From assembly GCA_013426755.1 (NCBI GenBank), contig AP019861.1, forward strand, positions 1,013,638 through 1,077,637: 64,000 nt of DNA. Direction: 5' to 3'. Position numbers and translations under genes: made by a program. Origin of the DNA: Spirochaetota bacterium. GTDB lineage: Bacteria > Spirochaetota > UBA12135 > COTS27. Below are positions 38,403 to 47,610 of the stretch, in pieces. How positions within the stretch are numbered: the first letter of the stretch is position 1; each line of letters starts with the position of its first letter. A model generated the notes under the pieces. It saw only the letters and a list, made by a program, of their open reading frames with translations, did no database searches and was not told the origin of the DNA.

Positions 38403-40730
38403 ATGAGAAAATATATAGGAATAAAGGATATAAAGCATCTAAGCAAGCATGCAGCACGTACAGTACGTGCAGTATTAGTAGTGAATGCGGGTATGTTGGG
38501 GTATAAAATAAAGTTGGGGTATAAAGTAAAAATGGGTTTGTTAATGGCAGCAATGCTGGGAGGATTTTTATTGAGTGGGTGTGCATCGTCGGCGGTGAGC
38601 GGCAGCGGAGGAAATAATGGCAATTCATTCGTGATAGGCGACGTGACAATCTATATGACAGAATTTTACAAAGCCTCCGATCGGGCAATGGCATTGGAAA
38701 TATATTTAGCCGAAATAAAAGGCGCTCCAGAAGCCATCTCTATTGAGAACCTGGGCATTAGGTCTTATTATCGTGATTCTGAGCCAGGCGGTGAGACGGG
38801 GCAATTGTCTAGTGCGACTGAGGAGTTTGAGTTTGCTGGCAGTCTTATTCTTTACGAAGGCAATTTCTATGTGTTTGTGTTTTCAGTTGATTCGATTGCT
38901 ATCAGTCGGGGGGGGTATATTTATCCGCGGGCGACAGTTGGAGAAGGGCGTATCAGAACGGCATCGACGAGTGCAGATTGTGTGTTATTTGAATTGTACG
39001 CTAAGGTTAATGACAATACGCGCGTGACGATTGATTTCTTGCAATTAGGGACGGCTTGTGCGGATGAAAAGCCTAAATACAGCGCCCATGAATGGTTCCC
39101 TACGACAGAAACTGCTATTCCACAAGACGGTACGGGTGTTAGTATTGTTCGTAAATTAGCACCTACTAGTGGCAATGCATTCAGTTACACTAAGGAAGTT
39201 TACAGGGAGAATGATTGGGGATTGGGAACTTATTCACCTACTTTGCCGCCAGACGCAGGTTGTGTGACGCAGAATCCAGTAGATAACGATAGAGATGGTA
39301 TCTATGACTGCATTGAAGACCAGGCTACGGACACGTACTTTGGGATGCCGTTATATGAATGGGGAGCACGGACAGGGCAGTTAGACTTGTTTGTAGAAAT
39401 AGATTATATGGATTGTGATATTTCTAGAGACCCGTATACAGAGCCGCAGCGCGCTGCGATAGATAAATTTGTAAGAAATATGCAAAAACACGGCTACACA
39501 GTCCATGTCGACACAGGTCCATTGTTCGATAGAAATTCGGGCACCAATGTGCTTAATTACGATCTAGGAGGTGGGAACAATTATATCACGTCCTACGATG
39601 ACCGCGCCAATTATTATGGTATCAATCTAAGTACAGCACAAGGTCTTATGGTGTATCATCGCACGAAAGATGCGCATTTCAGTGCTATTAGAAAGCAAAT
39701 ATTTCATTACATGCTTTTCGCCCAGACGGGCAATCCCAATGGCGGAGGGAGTACGTTATCGGGTATTGCTGAGGTCAATGGCAATGATTCGCTGATAGTG
39801 TTAAGTGACGGCGGCTTCACAGCGCCATGCAATGCCACCGAGCTAGAAGAGACGCAACGAAATTTCCTTATGAACAGCCAAGCGTACACGGTTATGCATG
39901 AATTTGGACACAATTTAGGACTCCTGCACGGTGGAGGACGAGGAAATGACTTCAATTACAAACCCAATTATCTAAGCGTAATGAATTATGCGTATATCTA
40001 CCATGGCGTCCCAACAGCAAATGTCCGTGAAACATTAGGACTCATATCCAATGCGTATTATTACAATTCTTATTTCAATGCAGACGGAGATCCCGAGAAA
40101 TTGCGGTGTCTTAGCACGGATGCTGAGGGAAATCTTCTCATTTATAATGACAATCGTCGAATATTTATCAACCCAGGTACAGCCCCTGTAACAGACCGTC
40201 GTAATTTCGTCAATATTGCCTATCAGAGCATAGATGATTTTAATCTATCATTTTCATCAGGTGCTGGTATTGATCTCAATGAAGGCAATTTGCTTGAAGA
40301 GAGGTCTATTGCGGGTGGTTTTAATAATGCTAGAATCGATTATAATTGCAATGGTGTCATTGACAGTGGCGCCGTCAATCCTATTGATATTAATTTTGAT
40401 AAAAGTAAAGCAGCAAATTTTAGTGATTACGATGATGTCGGCAATATTCGTTCATTTTTTTACAGGGGTGATGTCAGATTAAATCTCTTATCCGTTGGTG
40501 GAACGACAACCACAACAACCACGACAACCACAACAACGAAAACCACGTATAGCGGTACATTGGGTGACAATGTTACAGGACTAGATGGGCAACCTGTATC
40601 TTCGGATCGCCAACCTGTTATTTCTGAGAAAGAAGAACAGAAATTCAAGTATCGTTTTCTGGCAGGGCATCCTAACATCGAGGACAATCATTCAGATCAT
40701 GGTGACGGATTAGATTTTCATATAGAGTAA
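38403..40730 (+). CDS. Metzincin-like lipoprotein metalloprotease 2
   Basis: 775 aa. A basic leader with a duplicated GYKIKL/GYKVKM is followed by MAAMLGGFLLSGC, lipobox Cys60; Met44 could also start translation. Shared regions: IYMTEFYKASDRAMALEIYL (~residue 80), DCVLFELYAKV, DNDRDGIYDCIED, FGMPLYEWGA, DLFVEIDYMDC, zinc site HEFGHNLGLLH (H499, E500, H503, H509), Met-turn LSVMNY (M527), a Thr tract of about 15, and the C-terminal SDRQPVISEK. The family is not one I can name; the zinc-site and Met-turn pattern points to metzincins. Outer-surface or periplasmic lipoprotein by inference. Confidence 0.8.
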   Translation: MRKYIGIKDIKHLSKHAARTVRAVLVVNAGMLGYKIKLGYKVKMGLLMAAMLGGFLLSGCASSAVSGSGGNNGNSFVIGDVTIYMTEFYKASDRAMALEIYLAEIKGAPEAISIENLGIRSYYRDSEPGGETGQLSSATEEFEFAGSLILYEGNFYVFVFSVDSIAISRGGYIYPRATVGEGRIRTASTSADCVLFELYAKVNDNTRVTIDFLQLGTACADEKPKYSAHEWFPTTETAIPQDGTGVSIVRKLAPTSGNAFSYTKEVYRENDWGLGTYSPTLPPDAGCVTQNPVDNDRDGIYDCIEDQATDTYFGMPLYEWGARTGQLDLFVEIDYMDCDISRDPYTEPQRAAIDKFVRNMQKHGYTVHVDTGPLFDRNSGTNVLNYDLGGGNNYITSYDDRANYYGINLSTAQGLMVYHRTKDAHFSAIRKQIFHYMLFAQTGNPNGGGSTLSGIAEVNGNDSLIVLSDGGFTAPCNATELEETQRNFLMNSQAYTVMHEFGHNLGLLHGGGRGNDFNYKPNYLSVMNYAYIYHGVPTANVRETLGLISNAYYYNSYFNADGDPEKLRCLSTDAEGNLLIYNDNRRIFINPGTAPVTDRRNFVNIAYQSIDDFNLSFSSGAGIDLNEGNLLEERSIAGGFNNARIDYNCNGVIDSGAVNPIDINFDKSKAANFSDYDDVGNIRSFFYRGDVRLNLLSVGGTTTTTTTTTTTTKTTYSGTLGDNVTGLDGQPVSSDRQPVISEKEEQKFKYRFLAGHPNIEDNHSDHGDGLDFHIE

Positions 40731-41055
40731 TAGAGTAAAATTGAATTGGGTATTTATTTTGACTGCACTGATTTTGACTGCATTTAAGTATTGATTTCTG
40801 GTGGGGGTATTTTAATATCGAAGACAATCATCGAAGACAATCATTTAGATCATGGTGACGGATTAGATTTTCATATAGAGTAAAATTGAACTGGGTATTT
40901 ATTTTGACTGCACTGATTTTGACTGCATTTAAGTATTGATTTCTGGCGGGAGTATTCTAATATCGAAGACAATCATCGAAGACAATCATCGAAGACAATC
41001 ATTTAGATCATGGTGACGGATTAGATTTCCACATAGAGTAATAGAGTAAAATTGA
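40676..41055. repeat. 3' end of protease 2 repeated twice beyond its stop
   Basis: GATCATGGTGACGGATTAGA with TTTTCATATAGAGTAA occurs at 40695 (inside the gene), 40848 and 41006, with units of 153-158 bp. The copies include the last codons, the stop and ~100 bp of spacer; within them the ATCGAAGACA word is itself repeated two or three times. Confidence 0.93.
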
Positions 41056-42049
41056 ACTGGGCGATAAGCAAAAATAAGTAGAAATAAACATAAGCAGCAA
41101 CAAACAAGAATAATTGTAAACAAGCAAAAACAAGCAGGAACAAGCATGCAAGGGCAATCATTTCATAAAAAAGAGTTTAGTTTAGTGATGAATGGGTGTG
41201 TTTGATTGAATGTTAATTGATTTTGAGTTGGTGTGCTTGATTGAATGTTAAATAAGTAAAAATAAACACAAGCAGCAACAAACAAGAATAATTGTAAACA
41301 AGTGAAAACAAGCAGGAACAAGCATGCAAGGGCAATCATTTCATAAAAAAGAGTTTAGTTTAGTGATGAATGGGTGTGCTTGATTGAATGTTAATTGATT
41401 TTGAGTTGGTGTGCTTGATTTTATAAAAAAGAGGTTGTTGTGCCGATGATTTCATGCTTCTAAATGGTTTTATGTCAGTTTTGATAACAATCAATAACAA
41501 TTTTCATAACGCAGGGCAGTACAATTTTCATAATACAATGTGGGTTTTATATTACAATTATAAATAATCTACTCAGTCAAATCAATAAAATCAAAAAATC
41601 AATATTGATAGGCTGTGTTTTATATTTAGATATATGGGTTGTGTCGTTATATCAATTGGCGGGACGATGATTGATAGGTTCAATAGGTCGTATCAAGTGG
41701 TAGCGTAATAATGGATAGATTAATGGATTATATCAGGTGGCAGAATAATAATAGGTAGATTAATGGGTTATATCAAGTGGTAGCATAATGATGAATAGGT
41801 CAAATAGATTGTATCAATGAGTTATATCAACTGGCGGAATAATAATAGCTAGGTTAATGGGTTATATCAAGTGGTAGAATAATGATGAATAGGTCAAATA
41901 GATTGTATCAATGAGTTATATCAACTGGCGGAATAATAATAGCTAGGTTAATGGGTTATATCAACTAGCGGAATAATAATGGGTAGGTTAATGCATCTAT
42001 ATGTTAGAATCTATATGTTAATAAGTTAATATGTGTAGGCAGATAAGGG
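41056..42049. repeat. Repeat-filled spacer before protease 3
   Basis: 41075-41420 holds two copies (178-bp period) of AAGCAGCAACAAACAAGAAT and following sequence. 41640-42000 holds 104-bp-period copies of CTGGCGGAATAATAATAGCT and ATGGGTTATATCAAGTGG. No gene recognised. Confidence 0.9.
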
Positions 42050-42073
42050 ATGAAAGACGATAAGAGGGCACGT

Positions 42074-44374
42074 ATGAATAAGCCATATAAGTACTTATAC
42101 AAATATGTGTACAAGTATGTATTGCTGGGCTGTTTGCTTGGTGGTGTTATTGGGATTGTGATAGGGTGTAGTGCGGCTTTAAACAATGATAGCTCTGTTC
42201 CTGGGGGGAGTGGCAGCGTAAATATCCTCGGCAATGAAACTCCTGGTCCAACTTCTGCCATTCCTTTTGTCAGTAAAGACGTAGAATTGTATTTATCAGA
42301 GATTTATAAGCGCTCAGATCGAACTTTGGTGGTAGAAATCTACGTAGAAGCGATTGCAGAAGATCGCGATTACATCTTACTTGAGAACATAGGGCTTCGA
42401 AGTTATTACCGTGATACGATAGCGAGTGTGACAACGGATTTGTCTAGCGAAACAGATCATTTTGAGTTTATATCTGATTTCGAGTACCGACTGTACAAGG
42501 GAAATTTTTACTCGATTGTATTCTCAGCGCCGAAAGAGGACATTGACACGCAGTCGCCGGCTGGACTGAGGCGCATTGATGGCAATGAGCAGGCGGTTTA
42601 TCAGCCGTTACGTGTAGAAAATCTTCCGAGCACCTATTTTATTATCGCTAACCAGGGAGGGAATATTCGCTTCCCCTCTATAAGTGGTGATTGTGCTTTG
42701 TTTGAATTATATGGCATTGAAACAGGTGGGTCACGGCGCGTGACAATGGATTTTGCTAGATTCGGTACAGGTTGCCCTGCGGATGACGCTTATCCTAAAT
42801 ACAGTACAGACCTCTGGACGGCTACGGGTGATATTGCTATTCCACCACCAGGTATCAATAGAAGCATTTTTCGTAAACTTTCTCTAAATGGCACAGGACT
42901 GTATAAAAGCAGTAGCGATAAGTACACAGAAAATGCCTGGTCTACAGGTTCTGGCGACGGAAGTAATTATGATCGTGAAAGAGATAGTATCGATAGAGAT
43001 ATTAGAGATAGTAGTGAAGATGATGATATCGTGCGACAGAACCAACAGAATAACCGAGACAGTGAAATCCCTATACCTATCACATACACGCCTAGTTTGC
43101 CGCCAGATGCTACTTGTATTAATACTGATGAAGTAGAAGAAGCAGACCGTGATGGAGATAGAATCTATGATTGTTTAGAAGATGGGCCTGGGGACACATT
43201 CAATGGGTTGCCTCTTTATATTTGGGGCGCGCGTGCTGACCAGATAGACCTCTTTATGGAGATGGACTATCACGATGCGGTAAAACCGACTCGTTCCTCG
43301 TTAGACATTATGGTGGACGCAATAGGGAAACTTGGAATATCGCTCCACATCGACGCAGGAGACCTGTTCGATGGTGAAGTAGGCATAGACCCTCAAGATT
43401 ATGACTTAGGCGAAGGCAGTACATCTTATAATTTTGACAGTAGCCGCAGGTCTTTGTTTTATTATATGCAGTTTACAAATAATGGACCGCCTTTCGTAGG
43501 AGGTATGGCACAAGTGGGCGGCATTTATAGTTGGATCTATGCGAGCAGGGCTATTGTTATATACCATGAATTTGGCCATAACCTCGGACTTTGGCATGGC
43601 GGACGTGATGATGTCAAGAATTTTAAACCCAATTACCTCAGTATTATGAATTACCTTTATACTAGAGGCCTAGACCAGAGAATGACGCCGGATGCTATGT
43701 TGTTTTATCGGTCTGGTATTTCGGTCTGTGTTAGGAGCACGACCAATTTTGATCCAGCAGATTATCCAAGAATGAGATTTTCTTATGGAACATTGAATCC
43801 TTTAAATGAAGCAGCATTATATGAAAATGTCCCTGTTCATGAAGGTGTTTATGTAGATTATAGATGTGATGGTATTACTAGTGAACCCCAGTCTATTGAT
43901 TTAAATGGTGATGGGGAGATTTCCGTCCTCTATGATTACAATGATGGTGAAGATATTTTAGAGCAATTCCGCTTGCGCGCAGAGCAGTGGCAGCTCGCAG
44001 CGATAAGGGTTACCGGCGGAGAACCCAGTCAAAATAAAGAAATCAGTGATGTCGTCTGGCAAGTTCTAGAACCTATCTACCCCGATCAGTATCCAGTTAT
44101 TTCAATAGAAGAGGAGAGTTTATTCTTTCCAGATACGATAAAGGTAGCGGCAGACCTTTATGAGGAGCAGATGAAAAAGTACAATGCTTTCGTTCTACCA
44201 CCACCGAATAACACAGTGCCCATTTTTGTTCGCTTAGACAGTGATAGTAAAGCCGACAAAAAAATCATTTCTGAATACCACACTCAAGACAATAAGCATA
44301 AGTCTATCTTTTCTCGCATTTATCAGTGGCTGCGCCTTAACCTCCAAGCTTTCATCACCATAATCATTGGGTAG
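42074..44374 (+). CDS. Metzincin-like lipoprotein metalloprotease 3
   Basis: 766 aa from MNKPYKYLYKYVYKYV; an ATG at 42050 would add 8 residues, but AGAGGG five bases before 42074 is the better ribosome site. The leader repeats YKY(L/V), then LLGCLLGGVIGIVIGC (lipobox Cys32 here). Shared blocks: LYLSEIYKRSDRTLVVEIYV, GDCALFELYGIE, DRDGDRIYDCLED, FNGLPLYIWGA, zinc site HEFGHNLGLWH (cat codon at 43565), Met-turn LSIMNY. It has a private acidic Asp/Arg insertion (RERDSIDRDIRDSSEDDD) and a shorter central part than its neighbours. The tail has YPVISIEEE in place of SDRQPVIS. Confidence 0.8.
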   Translation: MNKPYKYLYKYVYKYVLLGCLLGGVIGIVIGCSAALNNDSSVPGGSGSVNILGNETPGPTSAIPFVSKDVELYLSEIYKRSDRTLVVEIYVEAIAEDRDYILLENIGLRSYYRDTIASVTTDLSSETDHFEFISDFEYRLYKGNFYSIVFSAPKEDIDTQSPAGLRRIDGNEQAVYQPLRVENLPSTYFIIANQGGNIRFPSISGDCALFELYGIETGGSRRVTMDFARFGTGCPADDAYPKYSTDLWTATGDIAIPPPGINRSIFRKLSLNGTGLYKSSSDKYTENAWSTGSGDGSNYDRERDSIDRDIRDSSEDDDIVRQNQQNNRDSEIPIPITYTPSLPPDATCINTDEVEEADRDGDRIYDCLEDGPGDTFNGLPLYIWGARADQIDLFMEMDYHDAVKPTRSSLDIMVDAIGKLGISLHIDAGDLFDGEVGIDPQDYDLGEGSTSYNFDSSRRSLFYYMQFTNNGPPFVGGMAQVGGIYSWIYASRAIVIYHEFGHNLGLWHGGRDDVKNFKPNYLSIMNYLYTRGLDQRMTPDAMLFYRSGISVCVRSTTNFDPADYPRMRFSYGTLNPLNEAALYENVPVHEGVYVDYRCDGITSEPQSIDLNGDGEISVLYDYNDGEDILEQFRLRAEQWQLAAIRVTGGEPSQNKEISDVVWQVLEPIYPDQYPVISIEEESLFFPDTIKVAADLYEEQMKKYNAFVLPPPNNTVPIFVRLDSDSKADKKIISEYHTQDNKHKSIFSRIYQWLRLNLQAFITIIIG

Positions 44375-44503
44375 ATCAAGTGGGTAGAAGGAATGAAAAA
44401 TTTTCATGACGCCGCTAATGATCCTTGCTAACCACGTCTTCTTTGCGAAGGGTATGCCTGCACTTGGTAATGACTTACTACGGTTACGACACGATTTTAG
44501 CGC

Positions 44504-46666
44504 ATGAAAAAAAAAGTAACGTCATTTATTAAAAAGTACCACTTTAAACAGGGGCTCTTTAACCAATGGATCTCAAAACAATTGATCTTTAACCCATTGG
44601 CTTTAAAACCATTGGGCTTGAAGCAATTAATTTTAAGGCAATTAATTTTAAGGCAATGGGTTTTAAAGCAATTGATTTATTGGGGAATAGGTGCTGCCAT
44701 ATTAGGTTGTACGATGTCATCACCAGGTGAGAGTGTAATTGCTGGTGGTGGTGGTGATACTTTTCGTGTCATTGAAAATGCCGATCTTTATATAACAGAA
44801 CTTTATAAACATACCGATGAAACTGTGATTGTTGAATTATATGTGGCAGATATTAGAAGTGGAAGAGAATCCATATCACTAGCTAATGTAGGGCTTAGAA
44901 GTTATTATCGTGAGGCAGTAGCTGGCGTGGCAGGTGATTTGTCTACGACGCTGCAAGATTTTGAATTCCAATTTAAATCTTATTACGAGCTTTATAAAGG
45001 CAATTTATATATATTTGTATTTTCGCCGCGTTCTAATCCAACGGTCACCACAGACCCCATCTACGATTCATTCGAACTGCCACGCAATCGCATCATTACA
45101 GCACCGAAAGAAAATGGAGCGATTAAGATTCCATCGATGAGTGAAACGTGTGCTTTATTTGAGCTTTACAGCATCGAGGCAGATGACAGTCGGCACGCGT
45201 TTGATTTCATTCAATTGGGATCAGCCTGTCCTAATAGCAGTCCTAAGTACAGCACGAAAACTTGGAATGGCATTGGTAATCTTTCTATTCCTACAGGAGG
45301 GCAAGGCCAGAGCATTGTTCGTAAATTAGCTGCAGCAGGCAGCGGACAGGTATTTAGCTTCACAGCTAACAGCTACACTGAAGAGGACTGGCAATTAGGA
45401 CAGTACTCACCCATCTTACCGCCAGACTCAGAATGTGTCATGCTCGATCAATCCGATAACGATAGAGATGGCATTTATGATTGTGTAGAAGACGAAGTGA
45501 CAGATACTTATATGGGAATGCCTTTGTATGAATGGGGAGCACGTAGCGGGCAGAAGGACTTGTTTTTAGAAATAGATTATATGAGCTGTAGCTATTCTGG
45601 TAATATCAATACAGAACCACAACGCGCTGCCTTAGATAAGGTCATTTCCGTTATGCGTGGGCATGGCTATGCATTACACATCGATACGGGAAAGCTTTAC
45701 GACCCAAGCCCTGGCACGAATGTGACTCATTACGACTTAGGCGGTGGTAATAATTATATCTTTTCTAGTGATGATAAAACAAATTATGAAGGAATTGATC
45801 TAAACCCCACTAATCGCGGCGGCACGAATACTTACTTTAACGTCAAAGAGAACCATTTCAATAACAATCGTAAACAATTGTTTTACTATATGCTTTTCGC
45901 AGATAGCACTGCTCCTACTAATTTTGCTTTATCTGGCAGTGCAGAAGTCCTCGGCAATGATTCGCTTATTGTCTTAGGAGAACAGGGCATCAATATTTGT
46001 GACGTCGAACAATTATCACAAGCTAATAGGAATCTCATCGTCAACAGGCAGGCCTATGCTATCATGCATGAACTAGGACATAACCTAGGTCTGCTGCACG
46101 GTGGAAATGAAGCTGTTGCTAATAAACTTAATTATTTGAGTGTTATGAATCCATTGTATGCTGATTACGGCGTTCCAACAACGACCAGGACAAGCCTTCT
46201 TTCAAATGTCTATTATTATCGTATTGCTAGCGTCAATACCAATCTTAGAGAAAGCAGAACATGTCTCACTGATAGTTTAATGGATAGTTTAGATAACGTG
46301 CTCCTTCAAGACGTGATGGATTTCAGTTTAACGTTCTCTTCAGGACTAGTCCCTTCATTAGATGAAAATTTGCTAAATGAACGCCTAGAAGTCTACCAAG
46401 GCATTTACATAGATTATAATTGCAATGGAACGCTTCTCGAAACGGGCACGGTTGCAGTGGATTTGAATCTAGACGGAGAACTCACGACATTGCGCGATTA
46501 TAATGATCTCGCAAACATTCAATTGTTTTTTTATAGACCGCAGCAACTCCGTATCCTACCAGCCAGGTCTAGTGAACCCAATACGTCTCCTACCACCTCT
46601 CAGCAAGGAATAATACGAATGCAGCAACCTGTCCTTTCTGACCGCCAGCCTGTTATTTCTGATTGA
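44504..46666 (+). CDS. Metzincin-like lipoprotein metalloprotease 4
   Basis: 720 aa. The leader contains a repeat of about six residues (LKQLILRQLILRQWVLKQLI), then WGIGAAILGC with lipobox Cys69. Shared blocks: LYITELYKHTDETVIVELYV, TCALFELYSIE, DNDRDGIYDCVED, MGMPLYEWGA, DLFLEIDYMSC, zinc site HELGHNLGLLH (H522, E523, H526, H532), Met-turn LSVMN (M548), and the protein ends right at LSDRQPVISD. Lies 129 bp after protease 3. Closest to protease 2 by eye. Confidence 0.8.
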   Translation: MKKKVTSFIKKYHFKQGLFNQWISKQLIFNPLALKPLGLKQLILRQLILRQWVLKQLIYWGIGAAILGCTMSSPGESVIAGGGGDTFRVIENADLYITELYKHTDETVIVELYVADIRSGRESISLANVGLRSYYREAVAGVAGDLSTTLQDFEFQFKSYYELYKGNLYIFVFSPRSNPTVTTDPIYDSFELPRNRIITAPKENGAIKIPSMSETCALFELYSIEADDSRHAFDFIQLGSACPNSSPKYSTKTWNGIGNLSIPTGGQGQSIVRKLAAAGSGQVFSFTANSYTEEDWQLGQYSPILPPDSECVMLDQSDNDRDGIYDCVEDEVTDTYMGMPLYEWGARSGQKDLFLEIDYMSCSYSGNINTEPQRAALDKVISVMRGHGYALHIDTGKLYDPSPGTNVTHYDLGGGNNYIFSSDDKTNYEGIDLNPTNRGGTNTYFNVKENHFNNNRKQLFYYMLFADSTAPTNFALSGSAEVLGNDSLIVLGEQGINICDVEQLSQANRNLIVNRQAYAIMHELGHNLGLLHGGNEAVANKLNYLSVMNPLYADYGVPTTTRTSLLSNVYYYRIASVNTNLRESRTCLTDSLMDSLDNVLLQDVMDFSLTFSSGLVPSLDENLLNERLEVYQGIYIDYNCNGTLLETGTVAVDLNLDGELTTLRDYNDLANIQLFFYRPQQLRILPARSSEPNTSPTTSQQGIIRMQQPVLSDRQPVISD

Positions 46667-46914
46667 AATTATGCTGGCAGCCAGGTCTAGCGAACCCAAT
46701 ACGTCTCCTACCACCTCTCAGCAAGGAATAATAGGAATGCAGCAACCTGTTCTTTCTGACCGCCAGCCTGTTATTTCTGATTGAAATTATCCTGGTAGCC
46801 AGGTCTAGTGAACCCAATACGTCTCCTACCACCTCTCAGCAAGGAATAATAGGAAGGCAGCAGCCTGTTCTTTCCGACCGCCAGCCTGTTATTTCTGATT
46901 GAAATTATCCTGGC
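46561..46914. repeat. 118-bp repeat spanning the stop of protease 4, three copies
   Basis: Copies start exactly at 46561, 46679 and 46797 (AGCCAGGTCTAGTGAACCCA). The first contains the last ~35 codons and the stop; the other two lie beyond the stop. 118 is not a multiple of three, so the copies cannot all be read in one frame. Confidence 0.97.
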
Positions 46915-47610
46915 ATTGAAATAGTTATTACTATTGATGACTGGCGTTAGAATACCTGGTATTGAAATAGTTATTATTATTATTGATGACTGGCGTTAGA
47001 ATACCTGGTATTGAAATAATTGTCATAAATTAGAGTTTTATATCATCACTGCATCCAATGGCTGTATATCATTATTGAACATGATTTTAACGATGGTGGT
47101 TGCAGTATGAATTTTTTATGAATTTTTTACGGATACTTGCTACTCTGCAGTGATGCTTTCATTGAAAATAAGATATTTCGTAGTGTAAAAATTCTATAAA
47201 AAATTCTGTGAAAAATTCATCTATCCTATGACGCGCTAGGATTGCTTTTAGCAAGTTAGCCGCTAGAGTCCCAAATTTACTGTGAATTTGAGAAAAATAG
47301 GTATTGAAATGGGTATTTAGGGGCGTTTTATTAGCAGTGTAAGATTGGCTTTGCAGTTGAATTCTGGGGAGTGGTTGACGTTTTGCTAAAGTGATTTTTT
47401 ATATACGTGTGATTTTTAGCTGGCTTTTAAAAATTGATAGCTCTAACGTGGTGTTACTCCGAAAAAATTTAAGAGTGTCCGCATATCAATTTCAATGGGT
47501 TCATATTGAGATATTGGATTTTGATTTGATGACTGTCATTTGAAGACTATGAGTTAACTATTTTGTTACTATAAGCTAAAAAGCATTGCAGCGGGTTTAA
47601 TCTTACTTAC
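46915..47610. other. Spacer between protease 4 and fliK
   Basis: 46915-47030 has a 46-49 bp unit (ATTGAAATAGTTATT then GATGACTGGCGTTAGAATAC) 2.3 times. The rest is AT-rich; no gene, no clear promoter. Confidence 0.6.

Noticed and set aside
38348..38694. 91- and 102-codon minus-strand frames over the protease 2 leader
   Set aside because: They are shadows of the protease 2 gene and the repeat next to it, without start signals.
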